NCBI RefSeq assembly: GCF_014596725.1
Contig: NZ_JACVEG010000001.1
Span: 620,001-684,000, forward strand
Length of the DNA: 64,000 nt
Origin: Vibrio sp. Y2-5
GTDB taxonomy: Bacteria > Pseudomonadota > Gammaproteobacteria > Enterobacterales > Vibrionaceae
Reading direction: 5' to 3'
Shown: positions 27,957 through 38,622 of the stretch, in pieces
How positions within the stretch are numbered: position 1 is the first letter of the stretch
Layout of the letters: every line of letters starts with the position of its first letter
Position numbers and translations under genes: made by a program
Notes under the pieces: generated by a model
What the model was told of the DNA's origin: nothing
Seen by the model: the letters and a program-made list of their open reading frames with translations, nothing else
Databases searched by the model: none

Positions 27957-28823
27957 ATGAAGCGAGTATTGTTATTCTTGGCAACCAACCTAGCCGTCGT
28001 AATGGTGCTAAGTGTTGTTTTGAATATTGTTTATGCCACTACAGGGATGCAATCGGGTAGTTTGTCTGGCTTGCTCGTAATGGCAGCCGTGTTTGGTTTC
28101 GGCGGTTCATTTATTTCACTCTTGATGTCAAAGAGGATGGCTCTGAGTTCGGTGGGTGGTGTTGTGATTGAAAACCCACGTAACGAAATGGAGCACTGGC
28201 TGCTGGAAACGGTGAAGCGTCAGTCGCAGCAAGCAGGTATTGGTATGCCTACTGTTGCTATTTACGATTCTCCAGACATGAATGCATTCGCAACTGGCGC
28301 AAAACGTGATGATTCATTAGTGGCGGTTTCTACAGGTCTGCTACATAACATGACACGTGATGAAGCCGAAGCAGTGCTTGCTCATGAAGTTAGCCACATT
28401 GCAAACGGTGATATGGTTACCATGACCTTAATGCAAGGGGTAGTGAATACATTCGTGATCTTCTTGTCGCGCTTCATTGCTAACATTATTGCTTCTCGTA
28501 ACAGTGATGAAGAAGGTCAGGGCAGCAACATGATGGTGTACTTCGGTGTTTCTATGGTGCTTGAATTGGTATTAGGCTTCTTAGCAAGCTTCATTACCAT
28601 GTGGTACAGCCGTCATCGCGAGTTCCATGCCGATGCGGGTGCTGCCCAATTGGTCGGTAAGCATAAGATGATCGCGGCACTTGAGCGTTTGAAGATGAGC
28701 TACGAACCTCAATTGGAAGGTTCTATGATGGCGTTCGGTATCAATGGTAAACGTACGATGACTGAGCTATTGATGAGCCATCCACCGCTTGATAAACGTA
28801 TTGCGGCATTGCGCAATTCTTAA
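27957..28823 (+). CDS. htpX: Membrane-bound zinc protease HtpX
   Basis: M48 family heat-shock protease of the inner membrane that degrades damaged membrane proteins alongside FtsH. 288 residues. Two N-terminal membrane segments ([38 protein letters not shown]), the zinc motif HEVSH near residue 143, two further hydrophobic segments, and the third ligand Glu in [11 protein letters not shown]. Single gene with its own terminator. Confidence 0.96.
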   Translation: MKRVLLFLATNLAVVMVLSVVLNIVYATTGMQSGSLSGLLVMAAVFGFGGSFISLLMSKRMALSSVGGVVIENPRNEMEHWLLETVKRQSQQAGIGMPTVAIYDSPDMNAFATGAKRDDSLVAVSTGLLHNMTRDEAEAVLAHEVSHIANGDMVTMTLMQGVVNTFVIFLSRFIANIIASRNSDEEGQGSNMMVYFGVSMVLELVLGFLASFITMWYSRHREFHADAGAAQLVGKHKMIAALERLKMSYEPQLEGSMMAFGINGKRTMTELLMSHPPLDKRIAALRNS

Positions 28824-28831
28824 AATATAAG

Positions 28832-28857
28832 AGCCAGCTTCCGAGCTGGCTTTTTTG
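28832..28857 (+). terminator. Intrinsic terminator after htpX
   Basis: AGCCAGCT / AGCTGGCT stem (28832-28839 with 28844-28851), loop TCCG, followed by a T run. Confidence 0.9.
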
Positions 28858-28913
28858 TCCCACCAATTTCCCCTTAACATCCCGTTAATTTTTTCTGCTA
28901 ATGAATTCTTACA

Positions 28914-28963
28914 AAAAGTTGTACAAATATTTTTTTGTACAACTTTTCTTTGTGCGCTATCCT
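28914..28963 (+). promoter_or_regulatory. Promoter of the photo-oxidative stress operon with TGTACA dyad over the -35
   Basis: AAAAGTTGTACAAA (28914-28927) and its exact complement (28934-28947) form a 14-bp perfect dyad with a 6-nt centre. The right arm holds a -35-like TTGTAC (28935-28940) spaced 17 nt from TATCCT (28958-28963). A third TGTACA is at 28992-28997. The arrangement suits repression at the promoter. MerR-type light regulators (LitR/CarH family) are reported to use TGTACA-like half-sites, but with a different gap, so the binder is inferred only. Confidence 0.6.
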
Positions 28964-29009
28964 AACACTTAACTTATACGGAAAATAAATTTGTACAGGT
29001 TTAGCGAAT

Positions 29010-29429
29010 ATGGATATCCAAGTTATCGCCCAGTTTTACCAACAGCTCAGTAAAGACAATTTGCATTTACTGCCAGAGGTTTATCACGAGCAGGTGGTAT
29101 TTGAAGATGCGGCACATCGGATAGAAGGGCTGGAAGCACTGCAAAGCTATTTTGCTAACCTTTATCAGAATGTTGAGCGATGTGAGTTTTCAATTGCCGA
29201 GCAACATCAGTCCAACAATGACGGATTTATTACTTGGACTATGCATTTGCAACATCCCAAGTTATCCGGTGGTAATCCAATTGATGTTACTGGTATGAGC
29301 CACCTTAAGTTTGCCGATGGCAAGGTTATATCCCACCGAGATTATTTTGATCTGGGCGAAATGCTTTACGAGCACATCCCTTTACTTGGTGGAATTATTA
29401 GAAGTATTAAGCGGAGGCTGGGCCAATGA
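29010..29429 (+). CDS. NTF2-like (SnoaL-type) nuclear transport factor 2 family protein
   Basis: 139 residues with the small cone-shaped NTF2-like fold suggested by FYQQLSKDNLHLLPEVYHEQVVFEDAAHR and GMSHLKFADGKVISHRDYFDLGEML. Such proteins bind or isomerise small hydrophobic molecules; the substrate here is unknown. First gene of the eight-gene operon, 46 nt downstream of the -10. It overlaps the SDR gene by 4 nt, so the two are probably coupled. Confidence 0.85.
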   Translation: MDIQVIAQFYQQLSKDNLHLLPEVYHEQVVFEDAAHRIEGLEALQSYFANLYQNVERCEFSIAEQHQSNNDGFITWTMHLQHPKLSGGNPIDVTGMSHLKFADGKVISHRDYFDLGEMLYEHIPLLGGIIRSIKRRLGQ

Positions 29430-30151
29430 GTGCAGTACTGATTACCGGAGCAACATCTGGCATTGGGCAGCAACTGGCCTTGGATTATGCCAAACGAGGA
29501 TGGCAAGTCATCGCTTGTGGGAGAAATAAAGAATCTTTGGCTAGGCTAGATGAAGCGTATCCAAATGTTGACACTTGCGAGTTTGATATTACTGACCGCG
29601 TGCAGACATTCAACGCTTTGCGCAGTTTACCGTTGACTCCAGACCTTTGGCTTCTTAACGCGGGTAATTGTGAGTATATCGATAATGGAGAAATGGACTC
29701 GAAACTGGTTGAGCGAGTGTTTCAAACCAATGTATTTGGTTTGACCAATATTATTGAAGCGATAGAACCTCATTTAGTTTCAGGGCACAGAGTGGCGGTG
29801 GTCAGTTCAATCGCGAGTGAGTTGGCCTTGCCAAGAGCGGAAGCCTATGGTGCGTCCAAAGCTGCAGTCGGTTATATCGCACGCTCATTACGCTTGGATT
29901 GGCGCGACCGAGGCGTGGAAGTGTCTACAATTTTTCCAGGTTTCGTTGATACACCGCTTACCGCAAAAAATACATTTTCTATGCCTATGCTCGTCAGCGT
30001 AGAACAAGCATCACAAGCAATTCAGAAAGGTTTAGACAAGGGGCTAGCGAACATTTATTTCCCCAAACGATTTACCTGGATTCTAAGAATACTCGGGTCA
30101 TTACCTTACTCATGGCAGCACTCTGTGACTGGTCTGCTATTTCGGTCTTAA
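29426..30151 (+). CDS. Short-chain dehydrogenase/reductase
   Basis: 241 residues with the classical SDR signatures: cofactor loop TGATSGIGQ near residue 7, NAG at about 79, and the catalytic YGASK near 145 with an upstream Ser (VVSSIAS). NADP preference is suggested by basic residues after the loop (CGRNKE). Substrate unknown; a lipid-derived carbonyl would fit the neighbouring lipid genes. It overlaps the preceding gene by ATGA. Confidence 0.9.
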   Translation: MSAVLITGATSGIGQQLALDYAKRGWQVIACGRNKESLARLDEAYPNVDTCEFDITDRVQTFNALRSLPLTPDLWLLNAGNCEYIDNGEMDSKLVERVFQTNVFGLTNIIEAIEPHLVSGHRVAVVSSIASELALPRAEAYGASKAAVGYIARSLRLDWRDRGVEVSTIFPGFVDTPLTAKNTFSMPMLVSVEQASQAIQKGLDKGLANIYFPKRFTWILRILGSLPYSWQHSVTGLLFRS

Positions 30152-30163
30152 AAGGAAAACAAG

Positions 30164-31441
30164 ATGAAGATTGCAATTATTGGTACAGGTATTTCTGGTT
30201 TGTCTTGCGGTTACTATCTGCATGAACAACATGACATCACGGTATTTGAAGCCAATGATTACATTGGTGGTCATACAGCAACGGTAGACGTTGAACTCGG
30301 TGGAACAACTTACGCCGTCGATACCGGTTTTATTGTTTATAACGATCGTACTTATCCTAACTTTATTAGTTTAATGGCCGAGTTAGGGGTGAAAACCACG
30401 CCGACCGAAATGAGTTTCAGTGTTCGAAATGATGCGAATGGTCTTGAATACAATGGTCATACGATCATGACTCTGTTTGCTCAGAAACGTAATTGGCTGA
30501 ATCCTCGTTTCTATCAGTTTATTTCCGAAATTTTGCGTTTTAACAAGTTAGCCAAACAAGAAGCTAAGGAGTCTGAAGTCAATCTGCAAACTCTTGGGCA
30601 GTTTCTCAATCATCACGGTTTTTCTCATTATTTCTGTGAAAACTACATTCTTCCAATGGGTGCTGCGATTTGGTCATCGTCTCTGGCGGATATGCGTGCG
30701 TTTCCACTCACATTTTTCCTACGATTTTTCTTAAATCACGGGCTGCTTGATATCAGCAATCGTCCGAAATGGAACGTGATTCAAGGTGGGTCTCGCTCTT
30801 ACATTGAGCCGCTTACCCAAGGGTTTAAGCAGAGTATTCGAACCAGTTCACCTGTCGACAAAGTAAAACGTGTTGCAGGTGGCGTTGAAGTAACAAGTCT
30901 TGGTAAAACCGAGTGGTTCGATGAAGTGATTTTTGCTTGTCACAGCGATCAGGCGCTTTCGATGCTGGAAGACTCCACAGAGAACGAGCAGCAAATTCTG
31001 TCTCAGCTTGGTTATCAAGCGAACGAAGTCATTCTACATACCGATACGAATTTATTGCCTAAGCGTAAAGCGGCTTGGGCGTCATGGAACTATTGGTTGA
31101 GAGGAGATGAAGGGCAGGATTCTCTCCTACCTTCACTCACCTATAACATGAATATTTTGCAGCATATTGATGCGCCAGAGACTTTCTGTGTGTCACTAAA
31201 TAGCAGTGAGCACATCGATCCGAGCAAGATTCTTCGCAGCTTTGTTTATCACCATCCAGTGTTTACTGAAGAGTCGATTAAAGCGCAGCAGCGTAAATCA
31301 GAAATCAGCGGCGAAAATCATACTTGGTTCTGTGGCGCATACTGGCACAACGGTTTCCATGAAGATGGTGTGCGAAGCGCTTTGGATGTGGTGACGAACA
31401 TAACGCGCGTGAATGATGCCAAGATGAAAGGGGCTGCGTAA
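30164..31441 (+). CDS. FAD-dependent amine-oxidase-like oxidoreductase
   Basis: 425 residues. N-terminal Rossmann motif IIGTGISGLSCGYYL and a GG-rich FAD segment (NDYIGGHTATV), followed by the flavin amine oxidase/desaturase fold and a C-terminal FAD contact (WFCGAYWHNGFHEDGV). Homologues sit next to CFA-synthase-like genes and DUF1365 in sigma-E/ChrR-controlled operons; in Rhodobacter such genes take part in furan fatty acid formation. A role in modifying membrane fatty acids is therefore inferred. Its stop overlaps the next start by 1 nt. Confidence 0.88.
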   Translation: MKIAIIGTGISGLSCGYYLHEQHDITVFEANDYIGGHTATVDVELGGTTYAVDTGFIVYNDRTYPNFISLMAELGVKTTPTEMSFSVRNDANGLEYNGHTIMTLFAQKRNWLNPRFYQFISEILRFNKLAKQEAKESEVNLQTLGQFLNHHGFSHYFCENYILPMGAAIWSSSLADMRAFPLTFFLRFFLNHGLLDISNRPKWNVIQGGSRSYIEPLTQGFKQSIRTSSPVDKVKRVAGGVEVTSLGKTEWFDEVIFACHSDQALSMLEDSTENEQQILSQLGYQANEVILHTDTNLLPKRKAAWASWNYWLRGDEGQDSLLPSLTYNMNILQHIDAPETFCVSLNSSEHIDPSKILRSFVYHHPVFTEESIKAQQRKSEISGENHTWFCGAYWHNGFHEDGVRSALDVVTNITRVNDAKMKGAA

Positions 31442-32217
31442 TGTCAGCCTTGAATAGCCAACTACTCGTCGGCAGTGTGAGGCACAGACGCTTCACTCCT
31501 AAGAACCATGCGCTGACCTATTCCTTGTTTATGCCCTGCATTGACTTGGATGAATGGACTTCGCTGTCACAAAAAGTATGGGGACTAGGTGAAAAGTGGT
31601 GGCATTGGGCAAGGTTGCGCCGTGAAGATTATCTCGGAGGTGGAGAACTCAAGCAGGCTGTTCAAGATAAAGTGTTCGAACTCACAGGTGAGAGAGTTGA
31701 AGGCAGGGTGTTTGCAGTGATCCACTTGCGCTACTTAGGTATCTATTTCAGCCCTGTAAATTTCTATTACCTCTATGACGAGAATGATGAGTGGCGTTAT
31801 TTGCTGGCAGAGGTCAGTAACACGCCTTGGAATGAACGCCACTACTACGCGATACCAGCGGAAATGGGTGCAGACGGAGAGAACTGGCAACACGACAAAG
31901 CGTTTCATGTCTCTCCGTTTAATCCGATAGATCAGCAGTATCAGTGGAAGTTAAAACCGTTGACTGAGTCTTTAATGGTGCATTTGGAGTGTCATCGCGA
32001 AGGTAAAGCGTTCGACGCAACTCTGGCAATGAAAGGGCAAGAGTTCACCACTAAGAGTTTGCTTGCTTTGCTAGTAAAAACACCGGTAATGGCGATTAAA
32101 GTGACATTAGGGATTTACTGGCATGCGCTGAAACTATGGATGAAAGGTGTGCCGATTCATGATCATCCGAACACACAAAAAAAAGAAAACAATCGTAGTA
32201 AGGAGAATACGCAATGA
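31441..32217 (+). CDS. DUF1365 family protein
   Basis: 258 residues. Family markers are SVRHRRFTPKNHALTYSLFM at the N-terminus, LRYLGIYFSPVNFYYLYD, and EVSNTPWNERHYY. DUF1365 proteins nearly always sit between the FAD protein and the CFA-like methyltransferase, as here. No catalytic residues are established. A hydrophobic stretch near residue 220 may touch the membrane. It overlaps both neighbours. Confidence 0.92.
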   Translation: MSALNSQLLVGSVRHRRFTPKNHALTYSLFMPCIDLDEWTSLSQKVWGLGEKWWHWARLRREDYLGGGELKQAVQDKVFELTGERVEGRVFAVIHLRYLGIYFSPVNFYYLYDENDEWRYLLAEVSNTPWNERHYYAIPAEMGADGENWQHDKAFHVSPFNPIDQQYQWKLKPLTESLMVHLECHREGKAFDATLAMKGQEFTTKSLLALLVKTPVMAIKVTLGIYWHALKLWMKGVPIHDHPNTQKKENNRSKENTQ

Positions 32218-33455
32218 TAAATGTGACTTCTATGGATATGCCAATCAGCTTATCTGTGTGGCAGAAAAGCGCTCGCAACGTTGCATTTAAATGTTTGCAG
32301 TACTTGGATGTCGGCAGCTTAACGATTGTGGAGTCTTTTTCTGATCAGGCGTCTAATCAGCAGCAGTTTGGTCATAAAAATCAAAATGAACCTCATGCTG
32401 TGATCTGGGTTAAGCATCCTGATTTTTATTCGCGACTATTGAAAGGTGGCAGCATTGCAGCCGCAGAAGCGTATATGGATGACTGGTGGGATAGCCCAAA
32501 TCTAACGGTTTTAATGGAGCTCATGGCGAAAAACATGAGTGCGTTAGACAGAATCGAGCAACGCAGCAGTTGGTTAACACAATGGGCGTATAAGGTTGGC
32601 CATTGGTTTAAACGAAACTCGATTGATCAGGCAAAAGAAAACATCGAAGCGCATTATGATCTCGGTAATGAACTTTACAAGACTTTCCTAGATAAACGAA
32701 TGCTCTACTCAAGTGCGTTGTACTCGTCGCCAAATGACACGTTAGAGCAAGCTCAGATTAACAAGATGGAACGCCTCTGCCAGCAGTTAGAACTGAAACC
32801 GAGTGACCACGTGATTGAAATCGGTACCGGTTGGGGCGCTATGGCGATTTACATGGCTCAAACTTACGGATGCCATGTCACTACCACCACCATTTCGGAA
32901 GAACAATACAGTTATGCGAAGGAGCAGATAGAGAGAGCGGGTTTGGGTGACCGTGTCACCTTGTTGAAGCAAGACTACCGATTGTTGGAAGGTCAGTACG
33001 ACAAACTGGTTTCTATCGAAATGATTGAAGCCGTCGGTAAGCAGTATCTCAAGTCTTACATTAAGAAGTGCCAGTCGTTACTAAAACCGAAAGGTTTAAT
33101 GGCAATACAAGCAATTACCATCGCCGATCAACGTTACGACTATTACAGCAATAATGTTGATTTTATTCAGAAATATATTTTCCCGGGTGGTTTTTTGCCT
33201 TCAGTCACCGTACTCACTCAAACGGCTACTCAGCACAGTGATTTAATTACTCGAGATATTTTTGATTTAGGGCTCGATTATGCGCAGACGCTGAAAGACT
33301 GGAGGCTACGTTTTGAACAGTCGTTAGAGCAAGTTTCACTACTTGGCTATGACGAGCGTTTCATTCGTATGTGGCGTTACTACTTCTGTTATTGCGAAGG
33401 TGGCTTTAACGCACGAACCATCAGCACTATCCATATGACACTGCAACGAGGCTAA
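32214..33455 (+). CDS. Cyclopropane-fatty-acid synthase-like SAM methyltransferase
   Basis: 413 residues, class I methyltransferase of the CFA/mycolic acid synthase family. Motif I VIEIGTGWGAMAIYMA (near residue 200), the HYDLGNELYKTFLD lipid-site segment (about 144), and the C-terminal RMWRYYFCYCEGGF are typical. It should transfer a methyl or methylene to a phospholipid acyl chain double bond. It may be a true cfa or the specialised methylase of furan fatty acid formation; I cannot separate these from sequence alone. It overlaps DUF1365 by ATGA. Confidence 0.9.
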   Translation: MINVTSMDMPISLSVWQKSARNVAFKCLQYLDVGSLTIVESFSDQASNQQQFGHKNQNEPHAVIWVKHPDFYSRLLKGGSIAAAEAYMDDWWDSPNLTVLMELMAKNMSALDRIEQRSSWLTQWAYKVGHWFKRNSIDQAKENIEAHYDLGNELYKTFLDKRMLYSSALYSSPNDTLEQAQINKMERLCQQLELKPSDHVIEIGTGWGAMAIYMAQTYGCHVTTTTISEEQYSYAKEQIERAGLGDRVTLLKQDYRLLEGQYDKLVSIEMIEAVGKQYLKSYIKKCQSLLKPKGLMAIQAITIADQRYDYYSNNVDFIQKYIFPGGFLPSVTVLTQTATQHSDLITRDIFDLGLDYAQTLKDWRLRFEQSLEQVSLLGYDERFIRMWRYYFCYCEGGFNARTISTIHMTLQRG

Positions 33456-33457
33456 CT

Positions 33458-33988
33458 GTGGGGCGCTTATTTGTCGTATCACTCTGGTTCCAGATAATCT
33501 GGTTTCTTGCTGTTCTAGGGCAGGAACGCTTTCAGTGGCTGACTCTGGCTTTGGGGCTATTGACCTTAGGTTACGCAGCGTATTCGAGTCGTGATGATAT
33601 TGGCAGGGTATTAGCGCTTGGCGTCGGCGGAGTTGCTTTAGATTCTTTTAATAGTGCATTTGGCCTATTGGTATTTAAAAGCGCGCATGTACCTGTGTGG
33701 CTAGCCGTGCTCTGGTTGGTTTTTGTCTGGTACGCAAGACAATGGGTACCGCACCTAAGCAAATATCCTAAAGGGTTGGTGATGCTGTTTGTCGGGGTCT
33801 GTGGTGCCTTGAGTTATTGGGCTGGATATAAATTTTCAGCGGTTGAATTTTCATATTCCGTTGTAGGGTCACTCGCTGTTTTAACTGTGCAATGGGGTGG
33901 TGTAGCGTGGCTAATCATGAGGGTGTTTGCAAATGATTACTCAGTTTCGAACAATAGTCCTGATACTGCTAGCTCTCGTCAGCGTTAG
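33458..33988 (+). CDS. DUF2878 family membrane protein
   Basis: 176 residues, GTG start 2 nt after the upstream stop. About five or six hydrophobic segments (LFVVSLWFQIIWFLAVLG; LTLALGLLTLGYAAY; LAVLWLVFVWYA; LVMLFVGVCGALSYWAGY; SLAVLTVQWGGVAWLIMRVF) make it an inner-membrane protein. Function unknown; it is found in this operon type across Vibrionaceae and relatives. It overlaps the next gene by 56 nt. Confidence 0.88.
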   Translation: MGRLFVVSLWFQIIWFLAVLGQERFQWLTLALGLLTLGYAAYSSRDDIGRVLALGVGGVALDSFNSAFGLLVFKSAHVPVWLAVLWLVFVWYARQWVPHLSKYPKGLVMLFVGVCGALSYWAGYKFSAVEFSYSVVGSLAVLTVQWGGVAWLIMRVFANDYSVSNNSPDTASSRQR

Positions 33989-34490
33989 TGTCTGCGCAAC
34001 GGGAAATGCAAATAATGTTGTTCGCCAGTGGCAACAGTGGCCAATTGTTGGTCAGGCGACGCTGTCTTGGCTCTGGTTGGATATTTACTCTTCTCAGTTA
34101 CGTTCGCCGGATGGCAAATACAAGCTGGAGGGAGATATTTCACCGCATCCAATTGCGTTGGAAATTCGCTATCTCAGGGATATTAGTAGTACTCAGTTGC
34201 TAGAAGCAACAGAGGAGCAATGGCAAAAGCAAGGTTTCAGTGATGAGAAGATCGCCACTTGGATGCCCACGTTAACGGCTATATTCCCTAGCGTGAAGAC
34301 GGGTGAAAAGCTGATTTATGTTACAGATGGAAGTGCGGGCGAGTTCGTCTATATCTCCGATTCTGGTGAACAAAAAGTGGTGGGGAAGATTGATGACGAA
34401 TCATTAAATGATGCGTTTCTTGCGATTTGGTTATCACCTAAAACGGAATATCAAACCTTGCGTCAACAACTATTAGGGATGAATCGATGA
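33933..34490 (+). CDS. Chalcone isomerase-like exported protein
   Basis: 185 residues from ATG 33933; a TTG two codons upstream is less likely. An N-terminal signal peptide (IVLILLALVSVSVCATG) targets the periplasm. The rest matches the bacterial chalcone-isomerase-like domain (QWPIVGQATLSWLWLDIYSSQL; PHPIALEIRYLRDISSTQLL). Flavonoid chemistry is not implied; plant relatives of this fold bind fatty acids, which suits an operon acting on lipids. It overlaps neighbours on both sides. Confidence 0.85.
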   Translation: MITQFRTIVLILLALVSVSVCATGNANNVVRQWQQWPIVGQATLSWLWLDIYSSQLRSPDGKYKLEGDISPHPIALEIRYLRDISSTQLLEATEEQWQKQGFSDEKIATWMPTLTAIFPSVKTGEKLIYVTDGSAGEFVYISDSGEQKVVGKIDDESLNDAFLAIWLSPKTEYQTLRQQLLGMNR

Positions 34491-35020
34491 TGAGTTGGGT
34501 TAAAAAGAGTTTCGTAGCGTCATTATTATTGCTGTTGACGGCATGCAGCGCCGAATTGTCGGATTATCAGCAAAGTGAACCTAAGTTTGACTTGTTTGGT
34601 TATTTTGAAGGTAATACAAAAGCTTGGGGAATGGTGCAAGATTATACCGACAAACAGAATCGTCGTTTTAAAGTGGACATTGAAGGGCATATTATCGGCA
34701 ACACTTTGACGCTGACTGAAGATTTTGTCTTTGATGATGGCGAGAAGAGCCAACGAGTTTGGGTTATACAGCGTTCATCGAACGGTTTTTATCTTGGGCG
34801 AGCTGACGATGTTATTGGTGACGCTATCGGGCAGGAAGTCGGTAACGCACTTCAATGGAAGTATGATTTCTTGTTAAAAATGGATGATGGAGAAATTGAG
34901 GTTACTTTTGATGATTGGCTTTATCGCCAAGATGAGACTCGGGTATTTAACATCACTAAAATTAAAAAGTTTGGCATTGAAGTGGGGCAGGTAACGCTGT
35001 TCTTCGAAAAGAGTCAATAA
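34487..35020 (+). CDS. DUF3833 family lipoprotein
   Basis: 177 residues (or 176 from ATG 34490). Signal peptide with lipobox LTAC near residue 20, so membrane-anchored. Family segments: FEGNTKAWGMVQDYTDKQNRRFKVDI and a C-terminal ITKIKKFGIEVGQVTLFFEK. It has a lipocalin-like beta pattern. Function unknown. Last gene of the operon, followed by an intrinsic terminator. Confidence 0.9.
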   Translation: MMSWVKKSFVASLLLLLTACSAELSDYQQSEPKFDLFGYFEGNTKAWGMVQDYTDKQNRRFKVDIEGHIIGNTLTLTEDFVFDDGEKSQRVWVIQRSSNGFYLGRADDVIGDAIGQEVGNALQWKYDFLLKMDDGEIEVTFDDWLYRQDETRVFNITKIKKFGIEVGQVTLFFEKSQ

Positions 35021-35040
35021 ACAAACTTATGGTAAATAAA

Positions 35041-35066
35041 AAGGGAGGCACAGCCTCCCTTTCTTA
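35041..35066 (+). terminator. Intrinsic terminator after the DUF3833 gene
   Basis: AAGGGAGGC (35041-35049) pairs with GCCTCCCTT (35053-35061), loop ACA, followed by T residues. The complement could also serve the converging purB gene. Confidence 0.85.
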
Positions 35067-35079
35067 ATGTATTTAAAGC

Positions 35080-36471
<1,392 letters not shown>

Positions 36472-36486
36472 CTAAATTTCGTGTGC

Positions 36487-36515
36487 TTTATACCAGTATC
36501 AATGGCAATTGTCAC
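36487..36515 (-). promoter_or_regulatory. Promoter of purB
   Basis: On the minus strand GTGACA (36510-36515) and TATAAA (36487-36492) are 17 nt apart, close to sigma-70 consensus. The PurR-like box at 36523-36538 lies just upstream of the -35. Confidence 0.6.
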
Positions 36516-36522
36516 TAATATT

Positions 36523-36538
36523 GCGCAAACGATTGCGC
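36523..36538. promoter_or_regulatory. PurR-like operator before purB
   Basis: GCGCAAACGATTGCGC matches 13 of 16 positions of the PurR box ACGCAAACGTTTGCGT and keeps its dyad. It sits 8 bp upstream of the purB -35. Confidence 0.7.
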
Positions 36539-36567
36539 GAGATTTATGTTACTCAAAACCGTTGAGT

Positions 36568-36596
36568 AAAAAATTAGCTCGCATTGTGCGAGCTAA
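36568..36596 (-). terminator. Intrinsic terminator after hflD
   Basis: A 10-bp stem pairs 36574-36583 with 36587-36596 (loop of 3). On the minus strand it is followed by a run of six T. Confidence 0.88.
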
Positions 36597-36599
36597 TGA

Positions 36600-37217
36600 T
36601 CACATTCTGGCCAGTAATATCTTGGCTTGATCAACCATCTTCTTACGTCCGAAGACCAAATGAAGACGTCGTCCGCCTACTTGACGCCAAAGTACTGCAC
36701 AACGAATACCAGATAATAATAGTGCACGTACTTTTTGTTGGTTAGCCGTTTGCTGCAATACCGCTGGAGTTCCCGCAACTTGAATGCGAGGCCCGATAGG
36801 GCTAATGACATCGAGATAAACACTTGCTAAGTTGCTGATCATCTGTTCATCAAGCAAATCGAAATGTTCGACTTGACGTTCGATCATTTGAATACGGTCA
36901 CCCAGTTGAGACATCGCATCTCTGCGGCTGGTCAATTTACGTTCTAAAGCCAGTAAGCTAATAATATAGCGAGTGATAGCACTGCCCGCAGGGGTGCTAT
37001 CAATACCATTCACCAGACACTCAAGACCAACTTTCAAATCGGCTTCGCTACCAAAAACACTGATGGTGTTGCTTGGATTGGTCGACAAAATGGCACGCAG
37101 TGAAGTTTCAAACGCGTCTGAATCACAGTAACCGTCTTTCGCTACTTTTTGCACTAAAGCGACAGCTTGGCAAATTCCAGCAAATGCGATAGTTCGGTCA
37201 TAAATTGTGTTAGCCAC
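36600..37217 (-). CDS. hflD: High frequency lysogenization protein HflD homologue
   Basis: 205 residues, mostly helical, matching HflD in length and in segments [20 protein letters not shown] and [18 protein letters not shown]. In E. coli it associates with the inner membrane and sequesters phage lambda CII; its cellular role is unclear. GTG start with AAGGAG 7 nt upstream. It lies 112 nt downstream of mnmA in the same direction, the usual mnmA-hflD-purB order. Confidence 0.93.
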   Translation of the reverse strand: MANTIYDRTIAFAGICQAVALVQKVAKDGYCDSDAFETSLRAILSTNPSNTISVFGSEADLKVGLECLVNGIDSTPAGSAITRYIISLLALERKLTSRRDAMSQLGDRIQMIERQVEHFDLLDEQMISNLASVYLDVISPIGPRIQVAGTPAVLQQTANQQKVRALLLSGIRCAVLWRQVGGRRLHLVFGRKKMVDQAKILLARM

Positions 37218-37329
37218 GTAAATACTCCTTAGGGTCTGTTAACCTTTTGAGGTTAAATTTTGTTCGAGTTAAAAGCGTTTTAATCACGGCGCAAGGAATT
37301 TAGCTTAGTTATTCTAAGTGAATAACTTG

Positions 37330-38454
37330 CTAACAAATACGTTGTTCAATAATGCCGCCACCCAGACATACATCGCCTTGGTAGAAAACAGCAGACTGTC
37401 CTGGGGTAACTGCGACTTGTGGGTCATCAAACATCACCTTGATGTTGTTGTCATCCACTGGGATAACGGTACAAGGAATGTCCGTTTGACGGTAACGAGT
37501 CTTCACTGAGCAACGGAACGCCTCTTTTATAGGAGTACGGTCAACCCAGTGCAGTTGTGAAGCCATTAATCCGTATGATTTCAATAACGGATGGTCTGCG
37601 CCTTGCACAGCGATAAGCACGTTACGCTTGAGATCTTTCTCTGCTACATACCATGGTTCTTCGTTACCGCCGCCGCCTTTTTGGCCACCAATGTGCAGTC
37701 CTTTACGTTGACCTAATGTGTGGTACATAAGGCCTTGATGTTCGCCAATAACTTTACCTTCAGGGGTTTCAATTTTACCCGGTTGGGCAGGCAAATAGCG
37801 AGACAAGAAGTCTGTAAATTTGCGCTCGCCGATAAAACAGATACCGGTTGAATCTTTTTTCTTCGCAGTGATTAAACCTTGCTCTTCGGCAATACGGCGA
37901 ACTTCTGGTTTCTCTAATTCACCGACCGGGAACAAACTGCGTGCAACCTGTTCGTGGCTCAGTGTATATAAGAAGTAGCTTTGGTCTTTGTTGTTATCTT
38001 TACCACGTAGCATTTGTGGCTTTTCACCCTCTTCTACGAAGGTGCGACGAACATAGTGACCCATAGCTATATAGTCTGCATCTAACACTTCATCTGCAAA
38101 CTCTAAAAATGCTTTGAACTTGATTTCTTTGTTACAAAGAATGTCTGGGTTTGGAGTGCGACCCGCTTTGTATTCCGCTAAGAAATATTCGAACACGTTG
38201 TCCCAGTATTCCGCTGCGAAATTGATCGTGTGTAAATAGATACCAAGTTTGTCGCAGACAGCCTGTGCATCGGCAAGATCTTCTGCTGCCGTACAATATT
38301 CTTCGTTATCGTCTTCTTCCCAGTTCTTCATGAACAAGCCTTCTACCTGATAGCCTTGTTGTTGAAGAAGATATGCTGAAACGGAAGAATCAACGCCACC
38401 TGACATGCCTACAATGACTTTCTTTTGGCTGTTTGCGTTGCGGTTATCTGACAT
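37330..38454 (-). CDS. mnmA: tRNA-specific 2-thiouridylase
   Basis: Makes s2U34 in the wobble position of Lys, Glu and Gln tRNAs with sulfur from the Tus relay. 374 residues. The PP-loop [15 protein letters not shown] is at about residues 16-30; the two catalytic cysteines lie in [12 protein letters not shown] and [10 protein letters not shown]. The gene overlaps no neighbour; a 262-bp divergent region separates it from gsk. Confidence 0.97.
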   Translation of the reverse strand: MSDNRNANSQKKVIVGMSGGVDSSVSAYLLQQQGYQVEGLFMKNWEEDDNEEYCTAAEDLADAQAVCDKLGIYLHTINFAAEYWDNVFEYFLAEYKAGRTPNPDILCNKEIKFKAFLEFADEVLDADYIAMGHYVRRTFVEEGEKPQMLRGKDNNKDQSYFLYTLSHEQVARSLFPVGELEKPEVRRIAEEQGLITAKKKDSTGICFIGERKFTDFLSRYLPAQPGKIETPEGKVIGEHQGLMYHTLGQRKGLHIGGQKGGGGNEEPWYVAEKDLKRNVLIAVQGADHPLLKSYGLMASQLHWVDRTPIKEAFRCSVKTRYRQTDIPCTVIPVDDNNIKVMFDDPQVAVTPGQSAVFYQGDVCLGGGIIEQRIC

Positions 38455-38622
38455 GACTTAATACCACTTGATTGACTTGGACGCAGATTCTAACAGAAAG
38501 ACTTTTTTGAGGACAGATCAGAGACTGAGTTCACACTTCTGATTTGGTGTGTTTTCGCTTCATTGATGCGGTAAATGGAAATGTAATCGTTATCTAAAAT
38601 ACTTGTGTAAAAAACTTTTACT

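Noticed and set aside
37239..37256. TTAACCT/AGGTTAA hairpin between hflD and mnmA as a terminator
   Set aside because: No T run on the minus strand; hflD is likely co-transcribed with mnmA.
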